A stretch of 64,000 nucleotides of DNA from Pyrenula massariospora (GCA_021030905.1 JAGFMI010000002.1:1240001-1304000), one strand, 5' to 3'. Shown: positions 43,923 through 56,196, counted from the first letter of the stretch. Translations and numbers: made by a program. The notes: generated by a model from the sequence alone, not told the origin.

Positions 43923-45250
43923 GGTGGCTTTTTTTTTGGTGACTGTGGATATGTGAGGGTTGGAACTTGGCTCTCAGGACTGAAGGATAAAGGGGAATGA
44001 GGGATGCTTGAGAATGAGAACGTTCATAGATGAAGCAATGTCTCCCTTCTTATACCTCGACATCGACCCCATCCTCCCTCAAAATCCAAAACCCACAGGA
44101 CACATCTTGAAGCAATCATCTGCGTAGCTTGCCGACGTTGAACGTAGGCTCCCATTCCGGCCATGCAAAACCTCGTCGGAGTTAAAGTCGGTCCCGCCGG
44201 GCTGCGTCTCCTCGCCCGAGGCTCGGAAGGCCTGGGCGCTGATTGGACGCGGACCTTGCAGTGGGTATAACGAGAGCAAGGCAAAAGAACATTTCGCGTT
44301 TGATGCTCTGCGGTGCTTGATGTTGCTTATACGTGACGGTCCATGATAATTTGGCGTGTGAACCACAAATACGGAGGTAGTGGACCTGCCCATGCCGTGG
44401 TAGATCGAAGACGAGCTGACGAAGTGTGCCATGGCAGATGATTATTCTACAATTTTTCGATCCCGCACTCTACCGATCATTCCTCTTTCAACATCAAAGC
44501 TGAGCCTATAATGGTCTTGACAGCTATCAGAACATGTTGATCTGTGGACGGAGGACTCCTGCAGACTATCTAGTTCCATTGATCCTCGGTGTAATCTGAA
44601 GCTCCTAAACAGTTTCCTTAGGGTTTTCAAGACCCCTAAACGGCGTTTCAGGAGCGCGTAATGACTCACAATAAACCCCGGGCAAGGGGATGCTGTGTCA
44701 TTATTGCTGCAGTTTCGAATGCAGAAGCAGTTCGCCCCCCGTGGAATAAGCTTGCGAGGCTTGGTGAGATGTTAGTAGTCAACAACGCGCTAACTGGCGA
44801 GCCAGTCGGAAGCCTCGATTTGCGAGCAGACCAATCGGCGGGCGTACTTGGAGTAACCACCGAAGAGAAGGGGGAGCACCCGAATTGGCCCCGTGAACCT
44901 GGGCTTTAATTTGGTCAGGCTAGGTAGGGTATTTGGGTGTTCTGATGGAATTTTCTGCGGTTCTTTCTTCATCACCAATGATCCATAGAAGAAGGTACAG
45001 TTCGTAGAGGTTTAGTCGTATTACCCTGCAGGTCTTGTTCGCTACGACTGCGGAGTAAGTCACGTTTTGCATGGGCAATCTCCTTTGGTCATTGCGTTAT
45101 TGTTTCCCACACCTCGTCCTGCTTTTGAACCATTGTCTGGTATTATCTTCCTGCTACAGTAGAGGCTATATTGCGCAGTAGTATTAGCGATTAGGCGGCA
45201 TATTGCAAGCGAGCGACGGTCCGGGCCTGGTCTCGACTCGGAAGCACCAG
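43923..45250. other. Intergenic, no gene seen
   Basis: 1.3 kb. Frames at 44432-44079 and 44669-44442 (minus) and 44661-44909 (plus) are short, overlap one another and have no family traits. The right end should hold the 3' flank of the pseudokinase gene. Confidence 0.4.
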
Positions 45251-46975
45251 CTACAAGACAATTTCTTGAAGGCGAACGATAATCTTTCCTGTCAGCCATG
45301 CATTTTGCTGGGATGTGAGGATACTGACCTGCTCAATGAATTTCACGCCAACAACGACCTCATCCTCGTCGCACGTATCGTCAAGGTCACCGAGGCCTGG
45401 ATCTATTTCATCAAGGCACGTTAGACACGATGATACGACCTCGGTGAACCTTTTTCCCATTCCCAATTGCAATCGATCTCGAGCAAGAAGCACAAGAGCC
45501 TCCTTGACTCCTACAGCTCTCTTCTGGACAGACATCGTATGATCCTTAACAATTTTGAGCCTGGCCATAGGGTCGGGGTGCCCCCCATCAAACGTGATGA
45601 AACTCGACCATAAGCCAATCTCCAATAGAACAACACCAAGGCTGTAAATGTCATGGAACATACTGTATTCATCTTCTGGCCATTGGCCTTGGCGTTTCGG
45701 GTGCCGGTAAAGGTTGTGCGTCCAATTCAAATCGCCAACCATGAAAGTCGTGTCTTTCGACAGTCTGAATTTCTCAAAGCCAAGTAGAAAAGGCGAAGGA
45801 GAATCTCCTCCCTCATTCTCGAATACAATGATTGACTCAGGGCGGATGTTCTTGTGAACAAAGTTGGACGTGTGAACGAAGAGTGTCGCATTAGCAAGAG
45901 ACTGGGCAAGGGTCAATTTGATATCCAGTGGCATCTCAGGGCGGATGAGAAGCTTCTCCCGCAAGGAAGAAGGCATATGTAGGCCCTTCGGGATTTTGAA
46001 TATGAGACGGAAGGTCGTCGAAGGTCCTCCAGGCTTTGCAAGATCCAAGGCTTTTTCTTCTAGAGTAGATTGATGCTCAAGGACACCTAGACATTCCAGG
46101 AGGCCAAACTGCATTGGTTCCGAATGTGCCAGCGTGAGGGCTAGATGACGAAGGTCTTTTCTCACATCCGGAATCGAGGCGGACGCGTTCGGTTTATAAG
46201 AATCGATCAAAATTTGTCCACCTTTTTTGTAGTTTGCCAAGCTAGTTGAGCAGTGCGACAGCTCAGATATAAATTCTGCTTGAATATCACCGTCTTCTAC
46301 AACAGCCGGGGCATGCGTCAACCTACTGTGACCACGACCAGACGCGTCGCGCAAGTCCTTGAGCAGTTGCAGAGGACCATTCTCCGATCTTTCTTCCCAC
46401 TGTGGCGAAGAAGAAAGGCTGAGCGTTTGATCTATCTGATGATCTGAGATACGCGAGATTAGGAACCAAGTTGGATTGAACATCTGATGCCATTTGGATA
46501 ATTCATCAACGGTCTTTTGCAAATCCCTTTTGGCCGACAGCGCATAAGATATTTTCCGTACTCGTCCAGGCTTCTTCAAAATACCTGGAAGGTCTGCATC
46601 GTCCTGCTTATCGCCGATCAGAGCATCGACGAGATTGACGGCGCGCTGCAATTTGTGTTTAAGCTCATGGATCAGGGAATTGAAAAGCAGCCTGTGGGAG
46701 TCTTCTAAAGCTCCAGTCTGCCACACGCGACGAAGCAAGTCAAGCTCGCCTTCGACCACCACCGAATGGTAGGACAATCTAAGCAGAATCTGGCTAATTT
46801 CATTTTCGGCGTTCTGAAAGCTGCACCATCTTTCTCTCAGATGCCTATAGAGTCTAGCAAATACTCTCGGCCGTTAGACAATGGTCAGGTAGATGCAAAA
46901 GGGGTGAGAGCCGACGCACTTGATGCATTCCGCGGCGGCACTGAGCGTCCCGAGCCCCACGCCAATTGGGTCCAT
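45251..46975 (-). CDS. HeLo-domain protein with C-terminal pseudokinase domain
   Basis: Exons 46975-46920 and 46853-45251 (66-nt intron, phase 2) give 552 residues. The N-terminus MDPIGVGLGTLSAAAECIK followed by YRHLRERWCSFQNAENEI is a HeLo domain (prion-inhibition/propagation, PF14479-like), the membrane-disrupting helical bundle of HET-S. After about residue 230 a protein-kinase fold begins. The catalytic loop reads FVHKNIRPESIIVF where active kinases have HRDxKxxN; HRD is HKN. The DFG position reads LLGFEKFR. HDIYSLGVVLLEIGLW matches subdomain IX. It therefore lacks the catalytic Asp and the metal-binding Asp and should be inactive. It shares a 321-bp gap with an active-looking kinase on the opposite strand. 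Likely role: a membrane-acting cell-death protein held or released by its kinase-like part; this is inference. Confidence 0.85.
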
Positions 46976-47296
46976 CGTCAGTCATAAGTCCATGCAAACG
47001 ACTTTCAAACTTTAGCAGTAGCTATATGTCGGGTCTTCACTTATTTGCTTGGAGATAAATGGAGAGTATCCCTCTGATCACCTCAAGCCTCATGCAAGGC
47101 TGGAACCTCTTCAGCGCTTAGTCCAGTCTCAATGCGGCCCTCGAGACTTTGGCCGCGGACGCGTGTGGCCGTTCCATTGCAGACCTTCAATTCGACCGCG
47201 TTCGCATAATGGCATCTTTCCTCTCTCTGAGGAAACCTCCTGGCGCGTTATTGACGACGATGACTGGGCTATTAGATCGCAGGAGTCTTCGAGAGA
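46976..47296. promoter_or_regulatory. Shared promoter gap of HeLo-pseudokinase and kinase-TPR genes
   Basis: Only 321 bp separate the start codons of two divergent genes, so their promoters must overlap. A plus-strand frame from 47049 is open into the kinase gene but in a different frame, so it is not an N-terminal extension unless spliced. No specific binding site is recognised. Confidence 0.5.
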
Positions 47297-50200
47297 ATGG
47301 AGCGTCCCTCAGATATTGCTGAGCGCCTGCACTTGCGGAACACCACCGTCACGGAAAATGTTACCACACATATCAAATACCACTCCGACCCGAGAAGTGG
47401 CAGGCGGAGGGATCAAGTCTATGAAAAGTGGGAGCGTACAAATACTATTCTAGGGCACGGAAGTTGTGGCAACGTCTGGCTGGAGAGAAAAGTCGACCAC
47501 CCTGAGGAATTACGGGCGGTAAAAATTATATTGAACAAATCTGGGAAATCCTTATCTTTCGATCCCCGCGATGAAGCTCGAGCGCTCTCCATCTTGTCCG
47601 CGAACGAGGTTTGTGGGATCTAGTTTCCTGGCGGCTCACTCGTGTGCTAAGTGTTCAGAATGCAGGGCTTTTTGTCGAATTTTTTGGCTGGTGGGAGCAC
47701 TCCAATGTGCTCTGCCTTGCTATGGAGTACGTTCAATTTGGCGACTTGGCCACTCATTTGAGCGTATCCCAACCTCCGACACTGCATGAACGGGATGCGA
47801 GCGTGATATGCGGACAGCTACTGGAAGGATTAACCTTTATACACAAGATGGGCCTCGTTCACAGAGATCTCAAACCTGGTGTGAGTTTCCAGCTGCCTGC
47901 GAATGATCCTGCTGATCGGTATTGCCAGAACATTCTCATCCAAAGGCCTTTCCCGTGGTGGGTCAAGATCGGCGATTTTGGCATCTCCAGACGAATTGAA
48001 GAAGAAGTGTCCGAGAACAGCTGGACTGGAGCGGGCACAGTTGGGTACAAGGCTCCTGAAATTCGATTTACGGAGAAGTCTCCTCATACCGACAAGGTCG
48101 ACATGTGGTCTCTAGGCTGTGTTGCTTTTAAAATTTTGGTGGGCGAGGTCCCTTTCCCTGATCAGAAGGCCTTGGAACGCTTTTGTAGAGATTCCTCTCA
48201 ATTCCACGAATTATTGAAGCTACTGGAACCTATTTCTGAAACGGGCGGACAATTCATTTCGGCCCTCATTGTGGCAAGACCAGAAGCTCGTCTCTCAGCA
48301 ACGATAGCCATAACAGCACCGTGGATTTTGATATCTCCCAAAGTGGACACTTTGACGGATGAAAGCCGACGTGCCCACGATGAAACCGCCTATTGTGGCC
48401 CGCGCCGTGCAAGAATTGCAATATGGCCAATTAACATGGAAGTTGGTACCGTTTCTTATTATGAATGGCACAGCTACTATTTGAATGGCGAAAAACGTTT
48501 GCGAGTTCCAATGCCCGGAATCACGCAGTCGGAATTGAGATCCAAGATCAGCGATCTTGCAGGCAGAGCAGATCTGGGTAATCAGGTGGCGAATCTTCAT
48601 TCTATCGATCGACAATGCATTGATAGGTTGCTCAACAGAAAGAAAGAGAAAGAGAAGGAACCATCTTTTGGATGGGATGTAGTCGCGCTTAAAATTTACG
48701 GCTCAGAGCCAAGTACTGGATTGAAAGACGCGTATGTGCGGAAGATGGACGTTTTCATTGGCAGAAAGGTTGTGAACGAACCTTTGATCAATGATCATCA
48801 GCGCAAAAAGGAGGATGGCTCCCAAGCCTTCTCTGATCCAAGCCAATACCTCAAGCGGAAATTCTCGACACGGCACTTAGCAGAGCACAATGGCCTAAAT
48901 CAAGAAGCTCCCATCCAGGGCCGTACAGTTGGCCTTGATCATGCTGCTGTAAGAGACGACATTCTAACGCCTCAAGAACCAAAGGTCTCAAGACGAAAAG
49001 TAAATCATGTCACAAAACAGCACTTCAAGATTGGACAAAGGTCATTCAAGATTTGTGAGGACCCTAATTCTGACAAGCTACCCTCCCAACTTGAAGCCGC
49101 ACGAACAGCCAAAGATGATGATCAAGACTACCTTCTTAAACAATCAGAGACGATTGGCAATCGGATGAGGACTTTACAAATCAATTCCGAGACTGATAGC
49201 TTGCAAAATGTTGAAAAGCCGGTAAATTTGGATAAAGTCGATCAAACATTTTCTCCATCGAGTGATCCCCAACAGCCGCTCATGAACCATGAGAAGAGGA
49301 GAGAGAACGATCAGCCATATATGGACCATCCAATGGCCGACTGTCAAGATGTACGAGCAGCTGTCTATTCTAGTCCCCAGACGCCAAAGAGGACCTGGGA
49401 GGAATACCTGGCTTACATTTCCGATGCTATCGGTCGCTTGAATATGGATAAGCCCCTTCCACCACTTCCAGACGAAGTGCAGCTCCCAACCGAGCGATCA
49501 TCTTCCAATCGACAGAGCTACAACCTGATCATGGCCGGAAATGAATTCTTCCGAAAAGGGGATATACAACGCGCCATAGAACGCTATAATGTTGCCATTG
49601 AGCTCGAGCCTCAGAATCCTAAATTCCTCTCAAACCGGGCGGCAGCACTTTCAGCACAAGGTGATCACCAGACCGCTTTACGCGATGCAGAGAACGCTTT
49701 GAAATACGACTCGACGTATGCCATGGCCTGGATTCGACTGGGTTATGCCCGCTACTCTACGGGTGATGCCCCTGGAAGCATCGAGGCTTACGAGATAGGA
49801 CGCGCGTTTCAAGCAAGCTATAATAATTTTGATGCCAAAAATGGGGAAAAGGACGATGCCTCTGAGTCTATGCAGACAAGGCTACCAGAAGACAGCTCAT
49901 ACCCTACCACTTACGCCGACGTCAGGGAAGGACCATTGAATTGGCATCTTAAGCGTCTTCGTGGCTGCAAGACAACACCGTCTAGCCCTGATTTGCAGGA
50001 GTGGGTGCCCCAGTCTAAATTTGTTCGCAATACCGTTTTTGGTTCCTTTACTGGTAGGCATCATTACGGGTCGTCTTCGAAAGACTCTCCGAAATCCGAC
50101 TTCGTTGACAAGCCACCCGAGCGGAAGGTAGCCAGATGGAGCGAGCCTTTACCGACTTCATCAACTGGACCTTCATCTGCCCACGTCAAAAACAGAAATG

Positions 50201-50523
50201 ACATGGAAATCGAACGTACGATTGGGACAGCTGAAGAGACTCCGAGCCAAGGAGACTGGGATGTAATAACGCGGCCTAGAACTAATGAGAGAATGGAGGG
50301 CTTAGGGCCCAGACTAACCGATATTGAAAAGCGTATCCCAGATGTACCTCAACCGTCCCGCGCAAGCAACTCCACCAAGACCGATAAGGATTGCGGAGGG
50401 AGCGATCAACCATCTGATCCCAAGAAAGCCAAGAAAGGGCCTGCTCCGGCCAGGAAGAAATCATTCTATCGGGAAATCAGGGACAAAATTCGCGACACGA
50501 ATCTGGAGAACCGAAGCGGTTGA
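47297..50523 (+). CDS. Ser/Thr protein kinase with C-terminal TPR repeats
   Basis: Exons 47297-47608, 47659-47880 and 47929-50523 give 1042 residues. The kinase is complete: glycine loop GHGSCGNVW, AVKII lysine, MEYVQFGDL hinge, HRDLKPGNILI catalytic loop, IGDFGIS, GTVGYKAPE and DMWSLGCVAFKILVG. The 48-nt intron 47881-47928 sits between DLKPG and NILI and is a stop-free multiple of three. If retained it would insert 16 residues into the catalytic loop. A middle region of about 400 residues is polar and unrecognised. At about residues 715-815 there are three TPR units (EFFRKGDIQRAIERYNVAIE, FLSNRAAALSAQGDHQTALR, AMAWIRLGYARYSTGD), the SGT/Hsp90-cochaperone type. The tail is basic and disordered. 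It probably phosphorylates partners held by the TPRs; the divergent HeLo-pseudokinase is a natural candidate. Confidence 0.87.
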
Positions 50524-51826
50524 TGTGTGATTAAATCTTTGTACTTCCAGTTGGGTGCGAAGTCCCTTGCCGTTATACTGGCGGCAAACATCTTGAAATC
50601 AGTAGGAGCAAGCTAATAATCTTAAAGAGGGATGTGTGCTCAATAGGGCCAGAAAGACTGCACTCTTATCTCGGGTCACTCTTCCAAGGGAAGAGGTTGT
50701 GTTTCGAGCTCTTCCCATTTTGATGATATGATAGAGGGTTGTCAAGGCAAGTAAGCTGTGCTTCTTAGTATGGACGTGGTCTTGTATGTTCGAGCCTGGA
50801 GCTTTGATTTGTACAGTAATGCGTATTGGATGGGGTTTCTGAAGAAACAATGGCTCCCTTTCAACTACTATTAAGACACCCCTCCCCATGAAGTGGCGCC
50901 GTAAAGGCACATTAATTATTGTATTTGCTTACGTTTTGGCCGCCTGGTAAGTCCATTGTCATACCTAAGCTCTATCTCCGTCATTCTTTGCCAATCAGGT
51001 TTGTTCTATTACTACCGGTTAAGGCCAGCTGAATCTCCCCCGCTGATGAAGTCTCGACTAACGTCGTGGAGACAATATTAGGCTCGGTATTAGAATTTAT
51101 GGCACTTGACTTCTTGGCCCAACGGGCGCTACTGCTAACAATTAGATGTAATACGACCTTTGATACCTAGCCTTGATCGCTCTTCCTCGCTAATGGTGAT
51201 ATTAGGGATTAAGAACTATATGTAATATGTAAGTAATTGGCGAGCTACTTTGAAGTCAGATATCTGCGACCAAACCAATTGGTGTGCAAGCAACCCTAGT
51301 TAGAAAGAAAGGGGCTTTCTTGAGCTATAATTCACCTGGACACCTTTGTTTACTCCGCAATTCCCGCCCACTCCACCACTTTGCCAATAATAGTCATTGG
51401 AGCGTTAGCGAGTCATTAGGAATAACAACGGCGTGAAGAATAGATAGAGAAGTGCGAATTTTCTGCTGCGCCATAGCTGCTCGCGCGAGCAATTCCCATG
51501 ACTCTGTTCTCCCCTCACATCCGGAACTACAACCTATCCTTTTTGACTGCGCAGGCCACCCGTGTCTTCGATTATTCGAGCATCATCGGCTTTAGACCAT
51601 GTCGACAAGACGTGAGTATCTGCTTGCTCTTAATTGCACCATCAGAGCCAAACCCATCAATAATAAGCCCCCACGTGACCGTTTCACGGACGTTGGCCGA
51701 GCTAATGATACCGACATATATGGCGAGGACTGCTAACTGCAATGGCTATGCCCGCGGATACCATTTTTCTTGACCAGTCTATGCTCGATCCAACTCTTCT
51801 GTACTCAGAATCCTTGCTGGAAAGCC
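50524..51826. other. Intergenic, AT-rich, no gene seen
   Basis: 1.3 kb. The part 51030-51440 is AT-rich with short repeated words (ATATGTAATATG, ATTAGG) that look like decayed mobile DNA, but no coding remnant is readable. A frame at 51498-51773 lacks family traits. Confidence 0.35.
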
Positions 51827-53184
51827 ATGAACATCTTCTTGGTCTTTTCGCTGCTCTCCTTAAGGTCACTTGCAGTCGATCCCTATACTTATTGGATCGA
51901 TGAATCATGCACTCGTCGTTTCGGCAGACGGATTGAATTTGGCTTTGGAGAAATGCAAAAATGGGCAAAAAGCGCATCTCAACGCTTATCAAACCCAGAA
52001 GACCCGGTGCAGCACGACTACTTTCAACGGATTTTCGTGCCAGAACACGACCCACGTTACCATGATTTTATTACACAGGTAAAGCGTGAGTTTCTTTCTG
52101 AAATGCGAGTTCTGTACGTATTTAATCGATTCTAGAGGTCTTAGGCCATCCTAATGTTCAGCCTGGAATTTCTGGAATGGTTAGAGTTGACAATCGACTT
52201 CCGGCCAATCTTCGCATCTATTGTGACAACGACGATCCAGTGAATAGCCAGAGGTGGAGACTCAGAGACGACCCTCCCGGAGGCTATCCCCCTGGTGTTC
52301 CATTACAGCGAGACCGAAGACCTTATCAGGATCCAAATAGGGGTCCGCACGAACCATTCCAGGAATTCGAAGATAGAGACAATGGTATGGTAGCACACAC
52401 TCTAGGCTGCCAACGTCCACCCACGGATGCTATCATAGCCGCGACGTACGTCCAAAAACGGCGAGGCCGGCCGCCACGAGGGCAACCCCAAATCAGAGCT
52501 ACTATTACGGTATTTGATCGTACTCTAAGACCCCGGAAATTTGCTGATTGGGATGCTTTCCCGTGGTAGGTGTGCGATCTTCATCTCAACAGGCAACAAG
52601 GAATTGTAATCGATGACATCCCCATTACTCAGCTCTATAATGCTATGCTGCCTGGCGGTGGCGGGGGACTATTTAACAGGAACCAGCTTATGATGCTGAC
52701 TTCCACCATCCTCCTGCATCAGGTTCGCCTACACAAGGTCTCACACACTCCTCAGTCAATGTATTAATATTTTCATCCAGACTAGTCTGCTGCCTCCCTG
52801 GGGCTGTAAGCCAAAGCCCCCCCGAACTCCCTGCGCGACATCAAGTCATCATCCCCTATCCTCAAACTCCTCCCAAACCCATACTAACCACCAAAACCAC
52901 CCAAAATAGTAACACCCCCCGTCCTCCCCGGCGTCGCCATCTGGCGAGCCCTCTGGTTCACCGAAGTCCAGGACCTCCCGCCGGACCTCTCGATCAGAAC
53001 GCCCGAGAGTTACATGTTCTTCTCGCAGCTGGGCACGCTGGCGGACCGCGGCTACCGGCTGAGCACGGACCCAGCGAATGGGTTCCGGGAGGCGAGGGAG
53101 GGACGGTTCGAGCTCGCGGCGGAGCTGATAAGGCCGGATGATGTGCCTTGGGCGTGGTTGGAGAGGTCGGATAGCAGTAGATGA
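51827..53184 (+). CDS. Secreted protein, possibly metallo-endopeptidase-like, probably damaged
   Basis: Exon 1 (51827-52078) encodes a signal peptide (MNIFLVFSLLSLRSLAV) and a start like fungal lysine-specific metallo-endopeptidases (YWIDESCTRR then an acidic helical stretch ending DYFQRIF). A 59-nt intron leads in phase to exon 2 (52138 on). There an in-frame TAG at 52567-52569 separates KFADWDAFPW from VCDLHLNRQQGIVIDD, which clearly continues the protein. The expected zinc motif would be near STILLHQ at about 52715, where Glu of HExxH would be Gln. A last block (GVAIWRALWFTEVQD to 53184) is coding-like but I could not join it in phase. The family call is tentative. Either a pseudogene or a gene needing a better exon model. 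Confidence 0.5.
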
Positions 53185-54211
53185 TGGTTAAGGGTTTGTG
53201 GCGGGGCTAGAAGAGAGGGGGTGGAGTGGAAGATGGGCAGCTATCCGTCAAATGTATTTTGCTACCGCTCAAGGCTTTTCGCGCCCCGAGATGAGGCAGA
53301 ATCTACAAGGAATATGGTATATCCCAGATGAGAATTGATCAGTACTTGACTGCAATCGTGAGCGGGATTGAGGGCCATCTAGTCCTGAAAACGTATGAGC
53401 GCAATTTAGGTTGCGTCAGTTATTGAAAAGTTTGGCTCCTAACCATTCTGAGAGAAGACTTTCCAGTACTTACATTTTCTGAAGATACGACGTCGCCAAC
53501 TACCGGCGTATTCGAGACCGGAATCACGCTCATATCCAGACATCTGACTTTAGTACCGTGTTTTGGACGTTTGAGCAGCGTGCTATTCTCCACCCAGTAC
53601 CTGAGCCTCCGTGCACGCACTCCGTAGCAGAACATGTTTATTGTCACGCACTGTGCGGCCAAACGCAAAGGATACAAACTCTTATCCTGAGGCTGTGAAG
53701 GAAACGGTACTTCGTAACGATTGTCGATACAATGTATTCCTCTATTTGGGATTGCACAATCGATTTCACATCAAGTGCTACAGCGATGCTACTAGTAAGG
53801 GGAACGGCGAAACTACAACCTGCTCTAACCACTCGACAATCGCTTCGGAATATTGAGTCTACGGTGGAAGAGTTCCACTATGAAGTCCCTCTCCCTCCCA
53901 CAGCAAAGGTCTCTATGAAATCTGATCTCGATAGAAATTCGTTCAATTCAAGAGACGAAAAGGAAGGACGGCCTGACTCTGGGGTTTTATGATACCGTCC
54001 TCTTTTATCGCGCGAAAATGCGCCCTTTTTACAAATCCTTCCGGCTTGATAAGAGGAATAAGAAGGTCCAGCTCAAAAAGTTGTTTGAAATATCGTTACA
54101 GCGAATATTCTTCCTCGTCTTCTTCCTTCGCACAACCTTGGCTTTGTTTCCGCATATCGAGATCCATGCTCTTTGATTGGCGCTCAAATAGCCCTTGCGA
54201 AGCGCCGTCTG
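53185..54211. other. Intergenic, no gene seen
   Basis: About 1 kb with short frames on both strands (53677-53420 minus, 53732-53992 plus) that have no domain or signal peptide. Nothing is called. Confidence 0.4.
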
Positions 54212-54397
54212 TCATCTCGCCCATTCCCAGGGTGCTGGCAAATTCAGTTGTTCAAGAGTGCGCTCGATAGCAGCGTCGCTGTAGTGCCCATGGTTCGCGA
54301 GGCTATCGAGATCTCGGGGATATGGCGAGGTTGGTGCTGCGACTCCGAGGCTCAAAATCGAGAGCATTGCTAAAAGAATTGACGGCGCGGCCTTCAT
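54212..54397 (-). CDS. Small secreted protein, 61 residues
   Basis: A short single frame with a good signal peptide at residues 1-21 (MKAAPSILLAMLSILSLGVAA), then a polar 40-residue mature part starting PTSPYPRDLDSL and ending NLPAPWEWAR. There is no Cys, so it is not a Cys-knot effector. It could be a short secreted peptide or the first exon of a longer gene. It sits 1.8 kb from the repeat-bearing secreted precursor, on the same strand. No family is recognised. Confidence 0.45.
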   Translation of the reverse strand: MKAAPSILLAMLSILSLGVAAPTSPYPRDLDSLANHGHYSDAAIERTLEQLNLPAPWEWAR

Positions 54398-56196
54398 TGC
54401 TGGTTGACAAGAAGGACCCGATGTGAAAATTTTTCAAATTGACGACAAAACAATTAGAGAATTTTGAAGGCGATTATAGGAGGAAGGTTCAAGGTTTTTT
54501 GGAATATTAGCGTTGTGAACGAGATGCTGTAGCCAGACTCGACTGATGGAGAGCATTCGTGGGGGAATGGGAAACCATCTGATGACACCGTGAAGAAATT
54601 TTTGTCGCCGAAAATGGCGTTTTGGAGCCTACGATTTGTCACTGGATCGCTCGACCTTTCCTCGGACAGCGCAGCGATACCGCTTAGCGACGTTACCCCC
54701 CTAAAAAGATAAACAACGTTGCATAGTACCTTGCCCCAGACCTTAGCCGGATGCTCTCTGTCAGCCAGCCAAAATCAAGGGAGCTTGTTGATCATAAGCA
54801 CATACGAAACCCTTGTACGTGAGTAGGAGGCGGTAATGAACATCATGAGGATAAGCAAGGCCCGCCGACAGCGTGTAAAAGCGGCGAGCACTGGCAAGGA
54901 CGAACTTACTGGGATTTGTGCCGTCCTCAGGCCAACAGAAGTATCGGCAGTTTCCGCGTAGCATGGTATGCAATGCAGCCATCGAAGAGACAAGTCAAAA
55001 AGCCTTGGCTTACATGCGTTCGACAACGAGGTGCGCAGAAGCTCACTCCACCTCGGTTTCGATATCGGTTTCGAGTCGCTCAATGAACGTCTGGCGCGGC
55101 TCAGGTGCTCACCGACCTCTGATGAAGACTTATGCAGATTCCTAACTGGGTATGATGTCGTGTGCTCGACAAGCTTGCGTCCTATGACGTATCAATCTCG
55201 CCTGCAGGAAGCCAGCACCGCGGCACGCCGTACAATTTAGCCGGAGGTCTGCGGGCGGGATTTAAGCTACGACCTTTTCGACCACCTTAAATTTATAGTT
55301 AATTCCGACATCCCAACCTCGATCATACACAAACATCGTCCCGCGTCCCATCCGAGTCTTCGAAAACTCTGCTTCATACGCCCTAGCGTTTAGGCCGGCC
55401 AGGCAAGAAGAGTTCTGCTATACATTAGCCTTCTAACTAGATAGGATCCACAATGTTCTTCGCCGCTCAGCCGCAGCCGATATTGCGCGTTCAGCCGCTT
55501 TCTTTGCATTACGATGCTGTCATGGATTCGAGCCTGTGACTTTCGCGCGTCCATCCTCACTCAATTTATCGAATTACGAGCACCCTGCTTGCAACCACTT
55601 GTTTGGTCTACTAGTCGCTCGTAATGCGCGTCAACCTGTTCGTACAGTGCAGCAAAATGGGCAAAAATATCCTTCAACAAATGAAAGTATAGAATGGAAA
55701 GGGACACAACCGTAACGTCTAGTTTTGATCAGGTTGGCTGGGCTAGACATTATCCCTCGCCTCTCACCGAAAAAGGGTCTCGTTGAGGAACCTGAGTAGT
55801 CACTAACATGGCACCTGACTTCGACGGCATGCATCTATCCTGGGTGTCTCAGACCCTGAAATGACGAATTTGTGTCGCATGCGGGATGATACTATCTCCT
55901 AGGAAAAATTTAGTCAAATTAAGCAAATGTGGCAAAAAAGGGTCTTGAGAACGCCACTACGAGCGATCTTCTCTCGGTTCTTCAAGCAATGAGCGACTAG
56001 ACAGCTCTTGTCCTTCCTAGCTAAGTAATTCAAGATGGTTTCAACCAGCACCCTGCATGCGGACTATCGGCGTCTCAACCACAGATTTGACTTTGCAAGG
56101 CTGCAACCATGCACACTTCCCGCCAAACCACTTGCCGAGCCTGCGATTGCCTTTGGTAACAGCCAGTCAAGAGAACGTGCTCCATTGGCGAGCCTT
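54398..56196. other. Intergenic, no gene supported
   Basis: 1.8 kb. Short frames (54775-55083 minus, 54968-55240 plus) overlap antisense to each other and show no family traits. A tRNA-like T-loop word at about 55528 (minus) does not fold with proper arms and was rejected. Confidence 0.4.

Noticed and set aside
55505-55560. tRNA-like T-loop word on the minus strand
   Set aside because: The T-stem does not pair and no acceptor or anticodon arms can be drawn.
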